A DNA stretch of 64,000 bases from NCBI RefSeq assembly GCF_007990775.1, contig NZ_BJXB01000003.1, positions 62,001-126,000 of the forward strand, given 5' to 3'. Below are positions 55,635 through 63,687 of the stretch, piece by piece. The notes under the pieces were generated by a model. The model was given only the letters and a program-made list of their open reading frames with translations. It ran no database searches and was not told where the DNA came from. Source of the DNA: Deinococcus cellulosilyticus NBRC 106333 = KACC 11606. GTDB taxonomy: Bacteria; Deinococcota; Deinococci; Deinococcales; Deinococcaceae. Made by a program: the position numbers and the translations under genes. Each line of letters opens with the position of its first letter. Position 1 is the first letter of the stretch.

Positions 55635-55814
55635 GGTCTCATCTTAACGTCTACGAGCGCAGCAAGACGGGAACTTTTGGCAAAGTCTCCTGGAAGCCTT
55701 TCACCTCTGGGTGGCACGCCTGAGATTGTGAACCATTTCTGTGGCATTTTCTCCTGTGCGATAGGCAGAAATCACGATGTGCGGAGGGGGAGAGCTGTGC
55801 TACTTTGATAGCAT

Positions 55815-56507
55815 ATGAACCTCTCCAAACTCATCGCTCAGGCTGCCGGAGGACGGGTGATCCGCACTGGATTCATCCCGCAGGACAGCGTGAGCCGCCG
55901 TGAACTGAACAGCCCCGAGGTGAAACATCACATCTCTGGTGGTTTTCTCAATGCAGAACGCATCGTTCTGACCCTGTACCCCGAACACATCCCCAGTGTC
56001 AGCGATCCCGTGGACATCTGGGAGATCTCTGGAGAATTCCCCCCGCACCTTGATGAGGTGCAGCTCAAACACCGTCTGCTGGATCTTGTTCCCGAGGAGC
56101 AACTCGGGGACATCCGTGAGCACCATGGGGCTTACTGGGTGGCTGCCACAGGCAAGGCTTCCGCTGTCCTGGAAGGTCTGACCAGCATTGGTGGCACCGA
56201 AATCACCGTGGAAAAGGTGGACCTCTCCCAGCACCAGCGGCCCAGCAAGACCCGCGAGGTGGTGGTGCCCAGCATGCGTGTGGATGTGGTCGGAGCCAAG
56301 GGCTTCGGGGTGTCCCGCGCATATTTCCAGGCCGGTCTGGAAAACAAGAAAGTGCGCCTGAACGGGCAGATTGCCAAATCCAGCAGCGAGATCCGCGAAG
56401 GGGACATGCTGGCTGCCGAAGGCATTGGCAAGATCGAATTCAAGCGCATCATCAACGAGACCCGGCGTGGGAATTTCAAGGTGGAACTACTGATCCACCG
56501 GGAGTGA
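55815..56507 (+). CDS. S4-domain RNA-binding protein (YlmH-like)
   Basis: A 230-residue protein with an N-terminal YlmH-type region (residues about 1-150, with GFIPQDSVSRRELN) and a C-terminal S4 domain (about 150-215: MRVDVVGAKGFGVSRAYFQAG, GLENKKVRLNGQ, GDMLAAEGIG). YlmH-like proteins bind RNA or ribosomes; in Firmicutes the gene lies in the sepF/divIVA cluster, but not here. TACTTT at 55801-55806 is a possible -10, 8 nt before ATG, and no Shine-Dalgarno is present. A ribosome-rescue or tRNA-binding role is suggested by family only. Confidence 0.82.
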   Translation: MNLSKLIAQAAGGRVIRTGFIPQDSVSRRELNSPEVKHHISGGFLNAERIVLTLYPEHIPSVSDPVDIWEISGEFPPHLDEVQLKHRLLDLVPEEQLGDIREHHGAYWVAATGKASAVLEGLTSIGGTEITVEKVDLSQHQRPSKTREVVVPSMRVDVVGAKGFGVSRAYFQAGLENKKVRLNGQIAKSSSEIREGDMLAAEGIGKIEFKRIINETRRGNFKVELLIHRE

Positions 56508-56531
56508 CCCTTTGAGAGCTGACATCCCACT

Positions 56532-56562
56532 GAACCACTGTTGATACAGTGGTTCTTTTTTT
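56532..56562 (+). terminator. Terminator of the S4-domain gene
   Basis: The perfect 10-bp stem GAACCACTGT / ACAGTGGTTC with loop TGAT is followed by TTTTTTT. Confidence 0.95.
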
Positions 56563-56600
56563 GTTGGACAGGTGAGAATTTCCTTTGCCAGAGCTGAATT

Positions 56601-56629
56601 TTGACTGACACAACCCAGGTACATATAGA
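56601..56629 (+). promoter_or_regulatory. Promoter of the PhoX-like gene
   Basis: TTGACT (56601-56606), 17-bp spacer, TATAGA (56624-56629). It lies 25 nt before ATG 56655, with GGGGAGA as Shine-Dalgarno. It is the best sigma-70-like promoter in the window. No Pho box is recognised. Confidence 0.75.
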
Positions 56630-56654
56630 ACAAATAGATTTCTGGGGAGAAAAC

Positions 56655-58325
56655 ATGACCGAGCACAAGAGCATCTGGCAACAACTTCTGGACAGGAAAA
56701 TTTCAAGACGTTCCGCCATTCAGGGCGCTGTGGCCACGGGCATTGCCGCAACCCTGCCCGGACAGGCTGCAAAAGCCGTGTCCAACAATGGTGCACCTGC
56801 AGAGCAGCCTGCAGGAAAACCCGGCCTGCGTGCTCCTTTTGTGAGCAGCAAGGCCACCACTGCAGACACCATCACCCTGCCCAGAGGGTACAGTTTCCAG
56901 GTTCTGGCCCCCTGGGGTGAGGACATGGGGAATGGCCTGAGCATCGGTTTCAACCACGATTACGTGGGTTACTTCCCCATCGACATGCTGCAAGGTGGAA
57001 AGAGCAGCGAAGACGCTCTGCTCACCATCAACCACGAGTATGTGAACCCCCTGTTCCTCGGCACCATCGAGCGCACACCTGCCAACATGGAGAAAGAGAA
57101 GCGGGCCATGGGTGTGTCTGTGGTGCGCGTGAAGCGTGTGAACGGCCAGTGGGAAATTGTCAAAGGCGATCCCCATAACCGCCGCATTGACGGTCTGGCC
57201 GACATCGAACTGACCGGTCCTGCCGCAGGAACCCCTGTGGTCAAAGGGGCCAGAACCGTGAAAGGCACCATCGGCAACTGCTCTGGTGGTCAGACCCCCT
57301 GGGGGACCCTGCTCACCTGCGAGGAGAACGTGGACGGGTACACCAGGCAGTGGGAAGGCACCGGCTATGAGGCCACCCACCAGGGCTGGATCACCGAGAT
57401 CGATCCTTTCGATCCCAAAAGCACCCCGAAAAAGCACACCGCGATGGGCCGTTTCCGTCACGAGAATGCTGCTGTGACCATTGCAAAAGATGGCCGCGTG
57501 GTGGTCTACATGGGCGACGACATGCGCGACGCCTGCGTGTACAAGTACGTGTCGAAAGGCAAGTACAACGCCCAGGACCGCAAGGCCAACCTGAACCTGC
57601 TTGCCGAGGGGGACCTGTACGTGGCAGATTTTGCTGCGGGCAAGTGGCTGCTGCTGGATTATGACCGCAACCCTGGTCTCAAGAGCGCCAAAAAGTCCGA
57701 TGGCAGCCCCATGTTCACCAGCCAGGCCGACATCCTGGTGGATGCCCGTGCCGCCGCACTCGCCGTGAAAGCCACCCCCACCGACCGCCCCGAGGACATC
57801 GAAATTCACCCCATCACTGGAGAAGTGTACGTGGCCCTGACCAACAACAGCGTGCACGGCAACTACTTCGGGCAGATCGTGAAACTGACCGAAGACCAGA
57901 ACGACTGGACCTCTGAGAAATTCCGCTGGGAAGTCTTTGCTGTGGGCGGACCCCAGAGCGGATTCTCCAGCCCCGACAACCTGGTCTTTGATCCTTACGG
58001 CAACCTGTGGATGGTGACGGACTCCGGCACCGGCGAGGACACCATCTACGACTTCCTGGGGAACAACAGCATGTTCTTCTTCCCCACCGAAGGCCCCAAC
58101 AAGGGCAAGGCCTACCGTTTCTGCACCGGACCTGTGGAAGCTGAAATGACCGGTCCTGTCTGGAGCCCGGACGGCAAGACCCTGTTCCTGGCCATCCAGC
58201 ACCCTGGTGAGGACACCCAGAGCCTGGACAACCCCACCAGCACTTTTGCTGCCCTTCCTGGAAGCCGCATTCCCCGTCCCACCCTGGTGGCCATCAGCGG
58301 GTTCCCGGGCTGGAAGGAGGCTTAA
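56655..58325 (+). CDS. PhoX-family (DUF839) phosphatase, Tat-exported
   Basis: A 556-residue member of the PhoX/DUF839 family of secreted Ca/Fe-dependent alkaline phosphatases. The N-terminus has a twin-arginine signal (KISRRSAIQGAVATGIAATLPG). Family segments seen include TLPRGYSFQVLAPWGEDMG, NHDYVGYFPID, TINHEYVNP, NCSGGQTPWGTLLTCEEN and DMRDACVYKYVSKGKY, with the expected acidic metal ligands. I start it at ATG 56655, 18 codons after another in-frame ATG that lies inside the promoter. A small gene follows with only a 2-nt gap, so the two are coupled. Phosphorus scavenging is the likely role. Confidence 0.9.
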   Translation: MTEHKSIWQQLLDRKISRRSAIQGAVATGIAATLPGQAAKAVSNNGAPAEQPAGKPGLRAPFVSSKATTADTITLPRGYSFQVLAPWGEDMGNGLSIGFNHDYVGYFPIDMLQGGKSSEDALLTINHEYVNPLFLGTIERTPANMEKEKRAMGVSVVRVKRVNGQWEIVKGDPHNRRIDGLADIELTGPAAGTPVVKGARTVKGTIGNCSGGQTPWGTLLTCEENVDGYTRQWEGTGYEATHQGWITEIDPFDPKSTPKKHTAMGRFRHENAAVTIAKDGRVVVYMGDDMRDACVYKYVSKGKYNAQDRKANLNLLAEGDLYVADFAAGKWLLLDYDRNPGLKSAKKSDGSPMFTSQADILVDARAAALAVKATPTDRPEDIEIHPITGEVYVALTNNSVHGNYFGQIVKLTEDQNDWTSEKFRWEVFAVGGPQSGFSSPDNLVFDPYGNLWMVTDSGTGEDTIYDFLGNNSMFFFPTEGPNKGKAYRFCTGPVEAEMTGPVWSPDGKTLFLAIQHPGEDTQSLDNPTSTFAALPGSRIPRPTLVAISGFPGWKEA

Positions 58326-58327
58326 CC

Positions 58328-58624
58328 ATGCTGAACACCTCTGTGGCCCCCTGGGTGGTGGGTCGGGAGCCCCTGCTGGAATACGCCATTGACGATCACC
58401 TGCGTGAACTGGGCCGGGCCACCCCCTGGCTGGGCAAAATCCATGAAGAGATCCTCTCCCGCCTGAATGCAGACCTGGATGCAGAGTTTGGCCTCACCCC
58501 CCTGCGCATCATGCAGCAGGATCGGGTGGACCAGTGGGTGCAGGAGCAGCCTGAACCCGAAACAGCAGCGGTGATCCATGAATTCCGCCAGTATCTGCTG
58601 GACTGGAACTGGCTCTCCGAATAA
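58328..58624 (+). CDS. Small protein coupled to the PhoX-like gene
   Basis: A 98-residue acidic protein without a signal peptide or known family. Its ATG lies 2 nt after the PhoX-like stop codon, and its Shine-Dalgarno (GGAGG) is inside that gene's end, so it is translationally coupled. It contains several Trp and acidic runs (WVQEQPEPETAAVIHEF). It is followed by a terminator. Function unknown; a chaperone-like role for the phosphatase is conceivable but untested. Confidence 0.65.
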   Translation: MLNTSVAPWVVGREPLLEYAIDDHLRELGRATPWLGKIHEEILSRLNADLDAEFGLTPLRIMQQDRVDQWVQEQPEPETAAVIHEFRQYLLDWNWLSE

Positions 58625-58637
58625 GACCAGAGCCCCT

Positions 58638-58670
58638 GCCGCACATCCCGTGAAAGGTGTGCGGCTTTTT
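58638..58670 (+). terminator. Terminator after the PhoX-like operon
   Basis: The 8-bp stem GCCGCACA / TGTGCGGC with a 12-nt loop is followed by TTTTT. Confidence 0.9.
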
Positions 58671-58684
58671 CATTCCTTCTCAAA

Positions 58685-58710
58685 ACCGATAATGATAAAC
58701 TGATATCAAT
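58685..58710 (+). promoter_or_regulatory. Zur/Fur-like site before the zinc-binding protein gene
   Basis: The segment includes TGATA (58693-58697) and TATCA (58704-58708) as inverted half-sites and the palindrome TGATATCA, matching the Fur-family AT-rich pattern. It abuts the leaderless-type ATG 58711. Confidence 0.5.
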
Positions 58711-59607
58711 ATGCAAAATGTTTTACAATTCCACAGAAAGCTCCAGCGGTTTCTGCTGCTTTCCTCCCTGACTTTGCTGGGTTCACTGAACACAGCCTCT
58801 GCCCTGGAAGTGCTGGTGAGTTTTCAGCCTTACCAGTCGGTGGTCCAGAACATTCTGGGTGAACACGGCAAGGTCACTGTCCTGTTGCCCCCCGGAGCCA
58901 GCCCTCACATGTTTGATCCGACCCCCCAGGACCTGAAGAAGGTGACTGCCGCCGGGGTGGCGATCATGAATGGAGGGGGCATCGACCACTGGCTGAAAAC
59001 CCTGGCCCAGAAGGTGCGCCCCGGGCTTCCCATCCTTGAGGTGATGCCCCGGGTGAAATTCACCCCCCTGAAAGCAGATGCCCTCCACGGAGGAGGGAAT
59101 GATCCCCACATCTGGCTGGATGCCAGCATCATGGCAAAAGCAGCTGTGTGGATCGGGCAGGAACTCGGAAAGGTTGATCCAGCGAACAAAAAAGCCTATG
59201 CACACAATGCCACCCTGGAGGCCCGGAAGCTCATGCAACTGCATCAGGAACTGAAAAGGGACCTCAGGAGCATCCGCAACCAGTCCGTGGTGACGTTTCA
59301 TCAGGCGTGGGGCTACTGGTCCAGAGCTTACGGTCCGAAGGTTGCCGCCACTGTGGAACCTTTCCCCGGCAAAGAACCCACCCCCAGATACGTGAAGGGG
59401 GTGCTCGAACAGATCCGCAGGCATCAGGTGCAGGTGATTTTTGGAGAACCCACCCTGCCAGAAGGTCCTGCACGGACCATTGCCCAGATGGCCGGGATTC
59501 GGTATGCGGTGCTCGCACCCGAAGGGGATGCTCTGGGTCTGGGTTACGAGCAGATGATGCGCAGAAACCGGGATGTCCTGCTGAAAGAACTGCTGCCTGC
59601 CAGATGA
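58711..59607 (+). CDS. Zinc ABC-transporter substrate-binding protein (ZnuA/AztC-like)
   Basis: A 298-residue cluster A-I periplasmic binding protein. Signal peptide ends near residue 31 (SLNTASA). The conserved zinc ligands are visible: His66 in SPHMFDP, His133 in DPHIWLD and His197 in VVTFHQAW, with an acidic residue near 246 (FGEP). It lacks the His-rich flexible loop of ZnuA, as in AztC and some manganese-binding relatives, so metal preference is inferred from context. Permease and ATPase genes are not seen downstream; they may lie elsewhere. A Zur/Fur-like site covers the start region. An AztD-like gene is adjacent on the opposite strand. Confidence 0.88.
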   Translation: MQNVLQFHRKLQRFLLLSSLTLLGSLNTASALEVLVSFQPYQSVVQNILGEHGKVTVLLPPGASPHMFDPTPQDLKKVTAAGVAIMNGGGIDHWLKTLAQKVRPGLPILEVMPRVKFTPLKADALHGGGNDPHIWLDASIMAKAAVWIGQELGKVDPANKKAYAHNATLEARKLMQLHQELKRDLRSIRNQSVVTFHQAWGYWSRAYGPKVAATVEPFPGKEPTPRYVKGVLEQIRRHQVQVIFGEPTLPEGPARTIAQMAGIRYAVLAPEGDALGLGYEQMMRRNRDVLLKELLPAR

Positions 59608-59612
59608 AAGAA

Positions 59613-59645
59613 AAGAGGAGGGAAGCCCTGAGCCTCCCTCCTCTT
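59613..59645. terminator. Bidirectional terminator
   Basis: An 11-bp stem AAGAGGAGGGA / TCCCTCCTCTT with an 11-nt loop lies between the two convergent zinc-related genes. The minus strand product continues into a U-rich run. Confidence 0.75.
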
Positions 59646-59656
59646 CAAATCCTGAT

Positions 59657-60802
59657 TTACTCGTGGTCTACAGCGTTTTCAATGGTCAGGGCCACCACTC
59701 CTGTGGGTTTTCCTCCCACTTTGAAGCTTGAGCTGACCTTCCAGTCTGCCAGGTTCACCTGCACGATCTCTCCAGTCGCAGGATCGGTGACGTAAGCCTG
59801 ACCTTCATGCACGGCCAGTCCTGGTCTGGGCACCCCGGACACTGCAAGGTCCACAGGGCTGACCACCTGGGCGCTGCGTTTCAGCTTTCCATCCGCAGAA
59901 ATTTCGTGCAACTGGCCGTCTGCGGTGAGCACCACCAGGGTCTGGCCTGACCCATCAAAAGCACCCTTGATGAACGTGCTGCTGAGGGGGATGGGTTGCA
60001 GTCCAGCCTGGGTGTCAATGCGAACCACGCCCTTGCCCCAGTTGCCAAAGAAACCACTGGCTTCAGGATGGGACAGCACTGTGCCCACCCGCACTCCTTC
60101 CGCCGTGCCGGAGGGGTTGCTGAATTTCTGGCTGGAAAGAGCTCCATTCTGGTTCTGGATCAGCAGCACCCCGTCCTGGCAACCGTAGGCCACAGTGTTG
60201 CCCAGCAGGGCTTCACCGTGCAGGCCCGGGCATCCGGGGAAGCTGTTTTTCACTTCCAGGGTCTGCAGGTCCACGGCATCCACCCGGTTCAGTTTCAGGT
60301 ACCCGATCAGCAGATGGTTGCCCAGCAGTGCAGGTGCACCGTGGTCTGGAATTTCAGCCTTGATGGTCTGGGTGTCCATGCTCAGGCCAAGCAGGCTTTC
60401 TTTCATCAGGGCCACGGTGCCGTCCTGGTCGTTGAAGAACACCATCTGGTCCCCATGGGCAAAGTAGTGGGTGGGCTGCCGTCCCACATCGATGGTTTGC
60501 AGCACGTGGGGTGGATTTTTCACCAGGTCCTGGTGCTCCCCGTGGTCCACGGTGCTGAAACCGCTGTGCAAAAAAGTGATCCGGTTTTCATTGCGGTGCA
60601 CCAGCACAGCGTATTTCTTGCTGGGGGTGGCATAGACGCCTGCTGCGGGTCCAGGGACGGTGAACTGTCCGACAACTTTCTTTTCCTGCAGGTCCAGCAC
60701 CTGGGCAGTGGGAGAGGCAGCATCAACAAAAACCAGTCTTACAGCGTCTTGTGCATGGGCGGCGGTGAGGCTGAGGGTCAGAAGGGCAAACCAGTTTCTC
60801 AT
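59657..60802 (-). CDS. AztD-like zinc metallochaperone (beta-propeller)
   Basis: A 381-residue exported protein (signal MRNWFALLTLSLTAAHA) that forms a YVTN/YncE-like beta-propeller: LQEKKVVGQFTVPGPAAGVY, ATPSKKYAVLVHRNENRITF and GFSTVDHGEHQDLVKNPP are typical of AztD. The Asp-His-Gly-Glu-His segment (DHGEH) is the likely zinc-binding motif. AztD delivers zinc to AztC, the binding protein of an Azt transporter. The Zur/Fur-like operator 60827-60842 overlaps the -35 of its promoter (TTGATA, 18-bp spacer, TACGCT). Confidence 0.8.
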   Translation of the reverse strand: MRNWFALLTLSLTAAHAQDAVRLVFVDAASPTAQVLDLQEKKVVGQFTVPGPAAGVYATPSKKYAVLVHRNENRITFLHSGFSTVDHGEHQDLVKNPPHVLQTIDVGRQPTHYFAHGDQMVFFNDQDGTVALMKESLLGLSMDTQTIKAEIPDHGAPALLGNHLLIGYLKLNRVDAVDLQTLEVKNSFPGCPGLHGEALLGNTVAYGCQDGVLLIQNQNGALSSQKFSNPSGTAEGVRVGTVLSHPEASGFFGNWGKGVVRIDTQAGLQPIPLSSTFIKGAFDGSGQTLVVLTADGQLHEISADGKLKRSAQVVSPVDLAVSGVPRPGLAVHEGQAYVTDPATGEIVQVNLADWKVSSSFKVGGKPTGVVALTIENAVDHE

Positions 60803-60826
60803 GCCTCTACCCTAGCGTATCGAAAA

Positions 60827-60842
60827 TGATATTTCAATATCA
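60827..60842. promoter_or_regulatory. Zur/Fur-like operator
   Basis: Perfect inverted repeat TGATATT-TC-AATATCA (7-2-7). It lies between the AztD-like gene and the gene at 60931. Confidence 0.65.
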
Positions 60843-60904
60843 ATAGAGAAAAGGGTCTCTGGTGTGGTGGGCGTCCTGTCTCTTCGGGGGAGCCATTTAA
60901 AACC

Positions 60905-60930
60905 TGATAATGATTTTGTATTATCAAAAT
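60905..60930 (+). promoter_or_regulatory. Zur/Fur-like operator over a leaderless promoter
   Basis: Inverted repeat TGATAAT (60905-60911) and ATTATCA (60920-60926), 8-nt gap. A -10 TATTAT (60919-60924) lies within it, 6 nt before ATG 60931, so occupancy would block transcription. Confidence 0.7.
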
Positions 60931-61509
60931 ATGTTTCAGACTTCACCTCGACACAGAGCCCACCCAGAAGATTTGCGCTGGAGAACCCCTTCTCAACCTG
61001 CCCAGAAATTTTCTGGGCACCTGCGCCCGGGACGCAATCCACTGGTGGTGCAGTTCTGGCTTTGGGGCATGGATGCTGCATCCGGCGACCTTTATGCTTA
61101 TGCCCACAACAAAATGCCCTGTTCCAGGGGTTCCAGCATCTACCAGATGAGAGACTGGTCGGTGCACTCCATGGGACTCATCTGCCACCAGGAGGGGTGG
61201 CTGTATTATGACCGCCCAGGTCAGGTGTTCTACCGTTCTGAACATGAACCTGATTTTGAGCACCCCATTTCAGGTGTTCCTGTTCAACGCAGTGAAGGTC
61301 TGCTTGCTGTGCAAGGGCGCATCCGCGAGTACGAGCAATGGATTCAGTCCCGCAGAGGACCCCACCACCGGGAGGCCCTGCTTTCGGGCAAGCTCCCTGC
61401 ACGGGTTCGGCGTGAGACAGAAGCCTGGAAACAGTGGATCTCAAGAGACCCTCTGGAGCATCAACGCATGCTGCTTCCAGAGGGTCATTCTGTGGTGATT
61501 TTGCGGTAG
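60931..61509 (+). CDS. Hypothetical protein with Zur/Fur-like operator
   Basis: A 192-residue soluble protein of unknown family. It has no signal peptide and no clear metal-binding motif (scattered Cys and His, for example KMPCSRGSS, SMGLICHQEG). I start it at ATG 60931 because TATTAT lies 6 nt upstream; an in-frame ATG at 60910 would lie inside the operator. The operator location points to metal-limitation control. What it does is unknown; a zinc-sparing or zinc-handling role is a hypothesis. Confidence 0.7.
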   Translation: MFQTSPRHRAHPEDLRWRTPSQPAQKFSGHLRPGRNPLVVQFWLWGMDAASGDLYAYAHNKMPCSRGSSIYQMRDWSVHSMGLICHQEGWLYYDRPGQVFYRSEHEPDFEHPISGVPVQRSEGLLAVQGRIREYEQWIQSRRGPHHREALLSGKLPARVRRETEAWKQWISRDPLEHQRMLLPEGHSVVILR

Positions 61510-61519
61510 ATCGCTTGCA

Positions 61520-61556
61520 AACGCCCCTCCTTGCTGGCATCAGCAGGAGGGGCGTT
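61520..61556. terminator. Bidirectional terminator
   Basis: A GC-rich stem (AACGCCCCTCC with GGAGGGGCGTT, extended by GCTG/CAGC with one bulge) lies between convergent genes. Confidence 0.8.
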
Positions 61557-61571
61557 GAGCCTGTCGCGGAA

Positions 61572-61805
61572 TCAGAGCAGGGTGATGTGCTCAGGCAGGC
61601 GTTTCAGGGCACGGGCTGAAAGCCACACATGCTTCCTTTCACCGTTCACCAGCACCCAGCGTTTGTGCAGATTGGCGTACTGCCGTCTTTTGCTGATGCC
61701 GGTGGTTTTGCGGCCCACCCCACCGTCTTTTTTGGCTTTGCCTCTGCGGGTGACGCTGTTCACCACATGGCTGGACTTTCCTGTCACAAAGCAGGTTTTT
61801 GCCAT
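61572..61805 (-). CDS. rpmB: Ribosomal protein bL28 paralogue lacking the zinc ribbon
   Basis: A 77-residue bL28 (MAKTCFVTGKSSHVVNSVT...RRQYANLHKRWVLVNGERKH). Only one cysteine (Cys5) is present; the paired CxxC motifs of the zinc-binding form are missing, so this is the zinc-independent (C-minus) type. In several bacteria this form is made when Zur is released on zinc starvation to replace the zinc-containing L28. A Zur/Fur-like operator overlaps its promoter, which fits. Shine-Dalgarno GGAGG lies 5 nt upstream, behind a terminator-like leader hairpin. Confidence 0.88.
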   Translation of the reverse strand: MAKTCFVTGKSSHVVNSVTRRGKAKKDGGVGRKTTGISKRRQYANLHKRWVLVNGERKHVWLSARALKRLPEHITLL

Positions 61806-61816
61806 TTTGACCTCCA

Positions 61817-61847
61817 GAAAAAGGACCCCTACCTGCGTTGTAGGGGT
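61817..61847 (-). terminator. Terminator-like hairpin in the bL28 leader
   Basis: On the minus strand ACCCCTAC / GTAGGGGT (8 bp) with a 7-nt loop is followed by CC and TTTTT, just before the Shine-Dalgarno of the bL28 gene. It lies inside the transcript leader, so it may attenuate expression. Confidence 0.55.
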
Positions 61848-61882
61848 GCGTGCTTGAACATGGCTGCTTCTGCGAAAAGCAG

Positions 61883-61920
61883 TGATAATATTAATAACTC
61901 ATTATCATTAGAGAGTCAAG
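61883..61920 (-). promoter_or_regulatory. bL28 promoter with Zur/Fur-like operator
   Basis: On the minus strand TTGACT, a 17-bp spacer and TATTAA form a promoter. The inverted repeat TGATAAT...ATTATCA (61883-61907, 11-nt gap) covers the spacer and -10. Confidence 0.6.
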
Positions 61921-61961
61921 AGATGGATTTCAACCTCTGGGCTCTGAAAAGGGCCACACTT

Positions 61962-63365
61962 TCAGAACGACCATCCTGCCAGCCTCGCATAAGCGTCTTT
62001 GAACTTCAGAAACTTTTCTGCAAAAGGGTCCTGACCGACAGGAGAGACTTCCCGAACGGGGTCCTGCTGAATCCAGCGTTCAAAAGGATGACCCACCCCT
62101 GCTGCAGCCAGCATCGCGGCCCCTTTTCCACTGCTGTGCAGGGCTGCCACAGGTTGCAGGGGCAACTGCAGGACATCTGCCAGCAGTTGTTGCCAGCGTG
62201 CATCTCCACTGCCTCCCCCCGCGAGCCTCAAGGAGTTCACGTCATGCTGCTGTTTCAGGGCACCCAGGCCATCCCGGATGCTGAAGGCCACCCCTTCCAG
62301 AGCCGCCCGCATCAGTTCTCCTCGAGACGTTCCAGGCTGCAGGTTCAGCCATGCTCCCCGGGCACCAGGGTCCATGATGGGGGTGCGTTCACCACTCAGG
62401 TAAGGCAAAAACACCACAGATGTCTCCTGCTCAAAGGCTGCATCGTAGGCATCGGGCCAGCTGAACCCCAGGCTGTTTCGCACCCACTCCAGAGCCACAC
62501 CTGCATTCTGCATGGCCGCCATCACGTACCAGTGGTCTGTCACTGCCCGGTAGGCATTCAGGGCAGGATGAAAAGCAGGCCGGGACCCTGTCAGGGTGAT
62601 GAGCTGTGCTCCCGTTCCGGTGGTGAGCTGGGTCTGACCTGCAAGGACCAGTCCACTGCCGAGTGCAGCACAGGGGGTGTCTCCACCTCCGACGGCCATG
62701 GGAATTCCCCCAGGCAATCCCAGCTCTGCTGCTGCAAACGCACTGAGATGTCCTCCAATGGAATGGGAGGACCTCACTTCTGGAAACAGCCGGGCAGGAA
62801 GGCCCAGAGCCTCGATCAATTCCCAGTTCCATGAACCATCTGGATGGGCCAGCAAAGTCCCCGTGCTGTCTGAAGGATCGGTGCAGGGATCGCCTCCCAT
62901 CAGAAACCGCAGGTGGTCCTTGGGCAAAAACACATGGTCTGCCTGCTCCAGTGCTGCTGGGCGGTGCTTCAGCAACCAGCGCAAGCTTGGCCCCATCATG
63001 CCCACCGTCAGCGGATTGAGCAACTGCTCTGCTGCACCTTCTGGATAATCCAGAAGTTCAAGGGCGCTGCGCTGGTCCAGCCACAACACCGCTGGATGGG
63101 TCACGATTCCATCCTGTCTGGTCAACACCGCACCATGCATCTGGCCACTGAAGGAAATGGCCTCCACCTGATCCCTCAGGTGCCCAGGAAGTTGTGAGAG
63201 AGTGGTTTTCAGGGCCTGCCACCACACCGCAGGGTCCATCTCTGCCCATCCCCGCTGGGGCGTTGAGGGCCGGTAAGTCTGGCTGTGAACTGCCCGGATC
63301 TCCCCTTCCTGATCCATCAGGAGGACCTTGATGCTGCCTGTGCCGAGATCGATGCCTAGAAACAT
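61962..63365 (-). CDS. xylB: Xylulokinase (FGGY family)
   Basis: A 467-residue FGGY-family sugar kinase. N-terminal MFLGIDLGTGSIKVLLMDQ is the ATP/phosphate motif 1, SGQMHGAVL and WLDQRS are xylulokinase-type substrate-binding motifs, and GGGSGDARWQQLLADVLQLPL is the FGGY signature 2. The MHGAV segment favours xylulokinase over glycerol kinase. It would phosphorylate D-xylulose to xylulose 5-phosphate for the pentose-phosphate pathway. No xylose isomerase gene lies in the window. A heptamer-repeat element follows its start. Confidence 0.9.
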   Translation of the reverse strand: MFLGIDLGTGSIKVLLMDQEGEIRAVHSQTYRPSTPQRGWAEMDPAVWWQALKTTLSQLPGHLRDQVEAISFSGQMHGAVLTRQDGIVTHPAVLWLDQRSALELLDYPEGAAEQLLNPLTVGMMGPSLRWLLKHRPAALEQADHVFLPKDHLRFLMGGDPCTDPSDSTGTLLAHPDGSWNWELIEALGLPARLFPEVRSSHSIGGHLSAFAAAELGLPGGIPMAVGGGDTPCAALGSGLVLAGQTQLTTGTGAQLITLTGSRPAFHPALNAYRAVTDHWYVMAAMQNAGVALEWVRNSLGFSWPDAYDAAFEQETSVVFLPYLSGERTPIMDPGARGAWLNLQPGTSRGELMRAALEGVAFSIRDGLGALKQQHDVNSLRLAGGGSGDARWQQLLADVLQLPLQPVAALHSSGKGAAMLAAAGVGHPFERWIQQDPVREVSPVGQDPFAEKFLKFKDAYARLAGWSF

Positions 63366-63387
63366 GGGGACTCCTTAATTGCATGGA

Positions 63388-63567
63388 GCCGAGGGCCGAG
63401 GGCCGAGGGCCGAGAGCATTCAGTTCGCTCAAGCAGAAGCATTTTACCTTACGGGGAATGCATTTTTTGAAATCTCTGCATGCCCTTTGTCGCTTGAAGA
63501 TCAATTCCTGAACAGATCTGTTTTTTCGCCCTCGGCTCTCGGCCCTCGGCCCTCGGCTGAGTCAGCC
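63388..63567. repeat. Heptamer-repeat element 4 (inverted arrays)
   Basis: Left array: three GCCGAGG and one GCCGAGA (63388-63415). Right array: CCTCGGC, TCTCGGC, CCTCGGC, CCTCGGC (63540-63567), inverted relative to the left. The 122-bp core between them has no ORF of note. The xylB-zapE gap (63366-63687) is otherwise featureless except for this element and the zapE leader. Confidence 0.75.
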
Positions 63568-63687
63568 ACCATGTCTGCCAGCTCAACACCCATCACCCTC
63601 CTGCTTCTGATACAGAGAGAGTACCCACTGTTTTACCCGGGTTAAGCATTACACTGTAAACAGAGGGTTCGCCCCGGCCAAGGACTT

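Noticed and set aside
63366..63687. Possible tRNA in the xylB-zapE gap
   Set aside because: GGTTCG near 63666 resembles a T-loop, but no cloverleaf or acceptor stem can be drawn.
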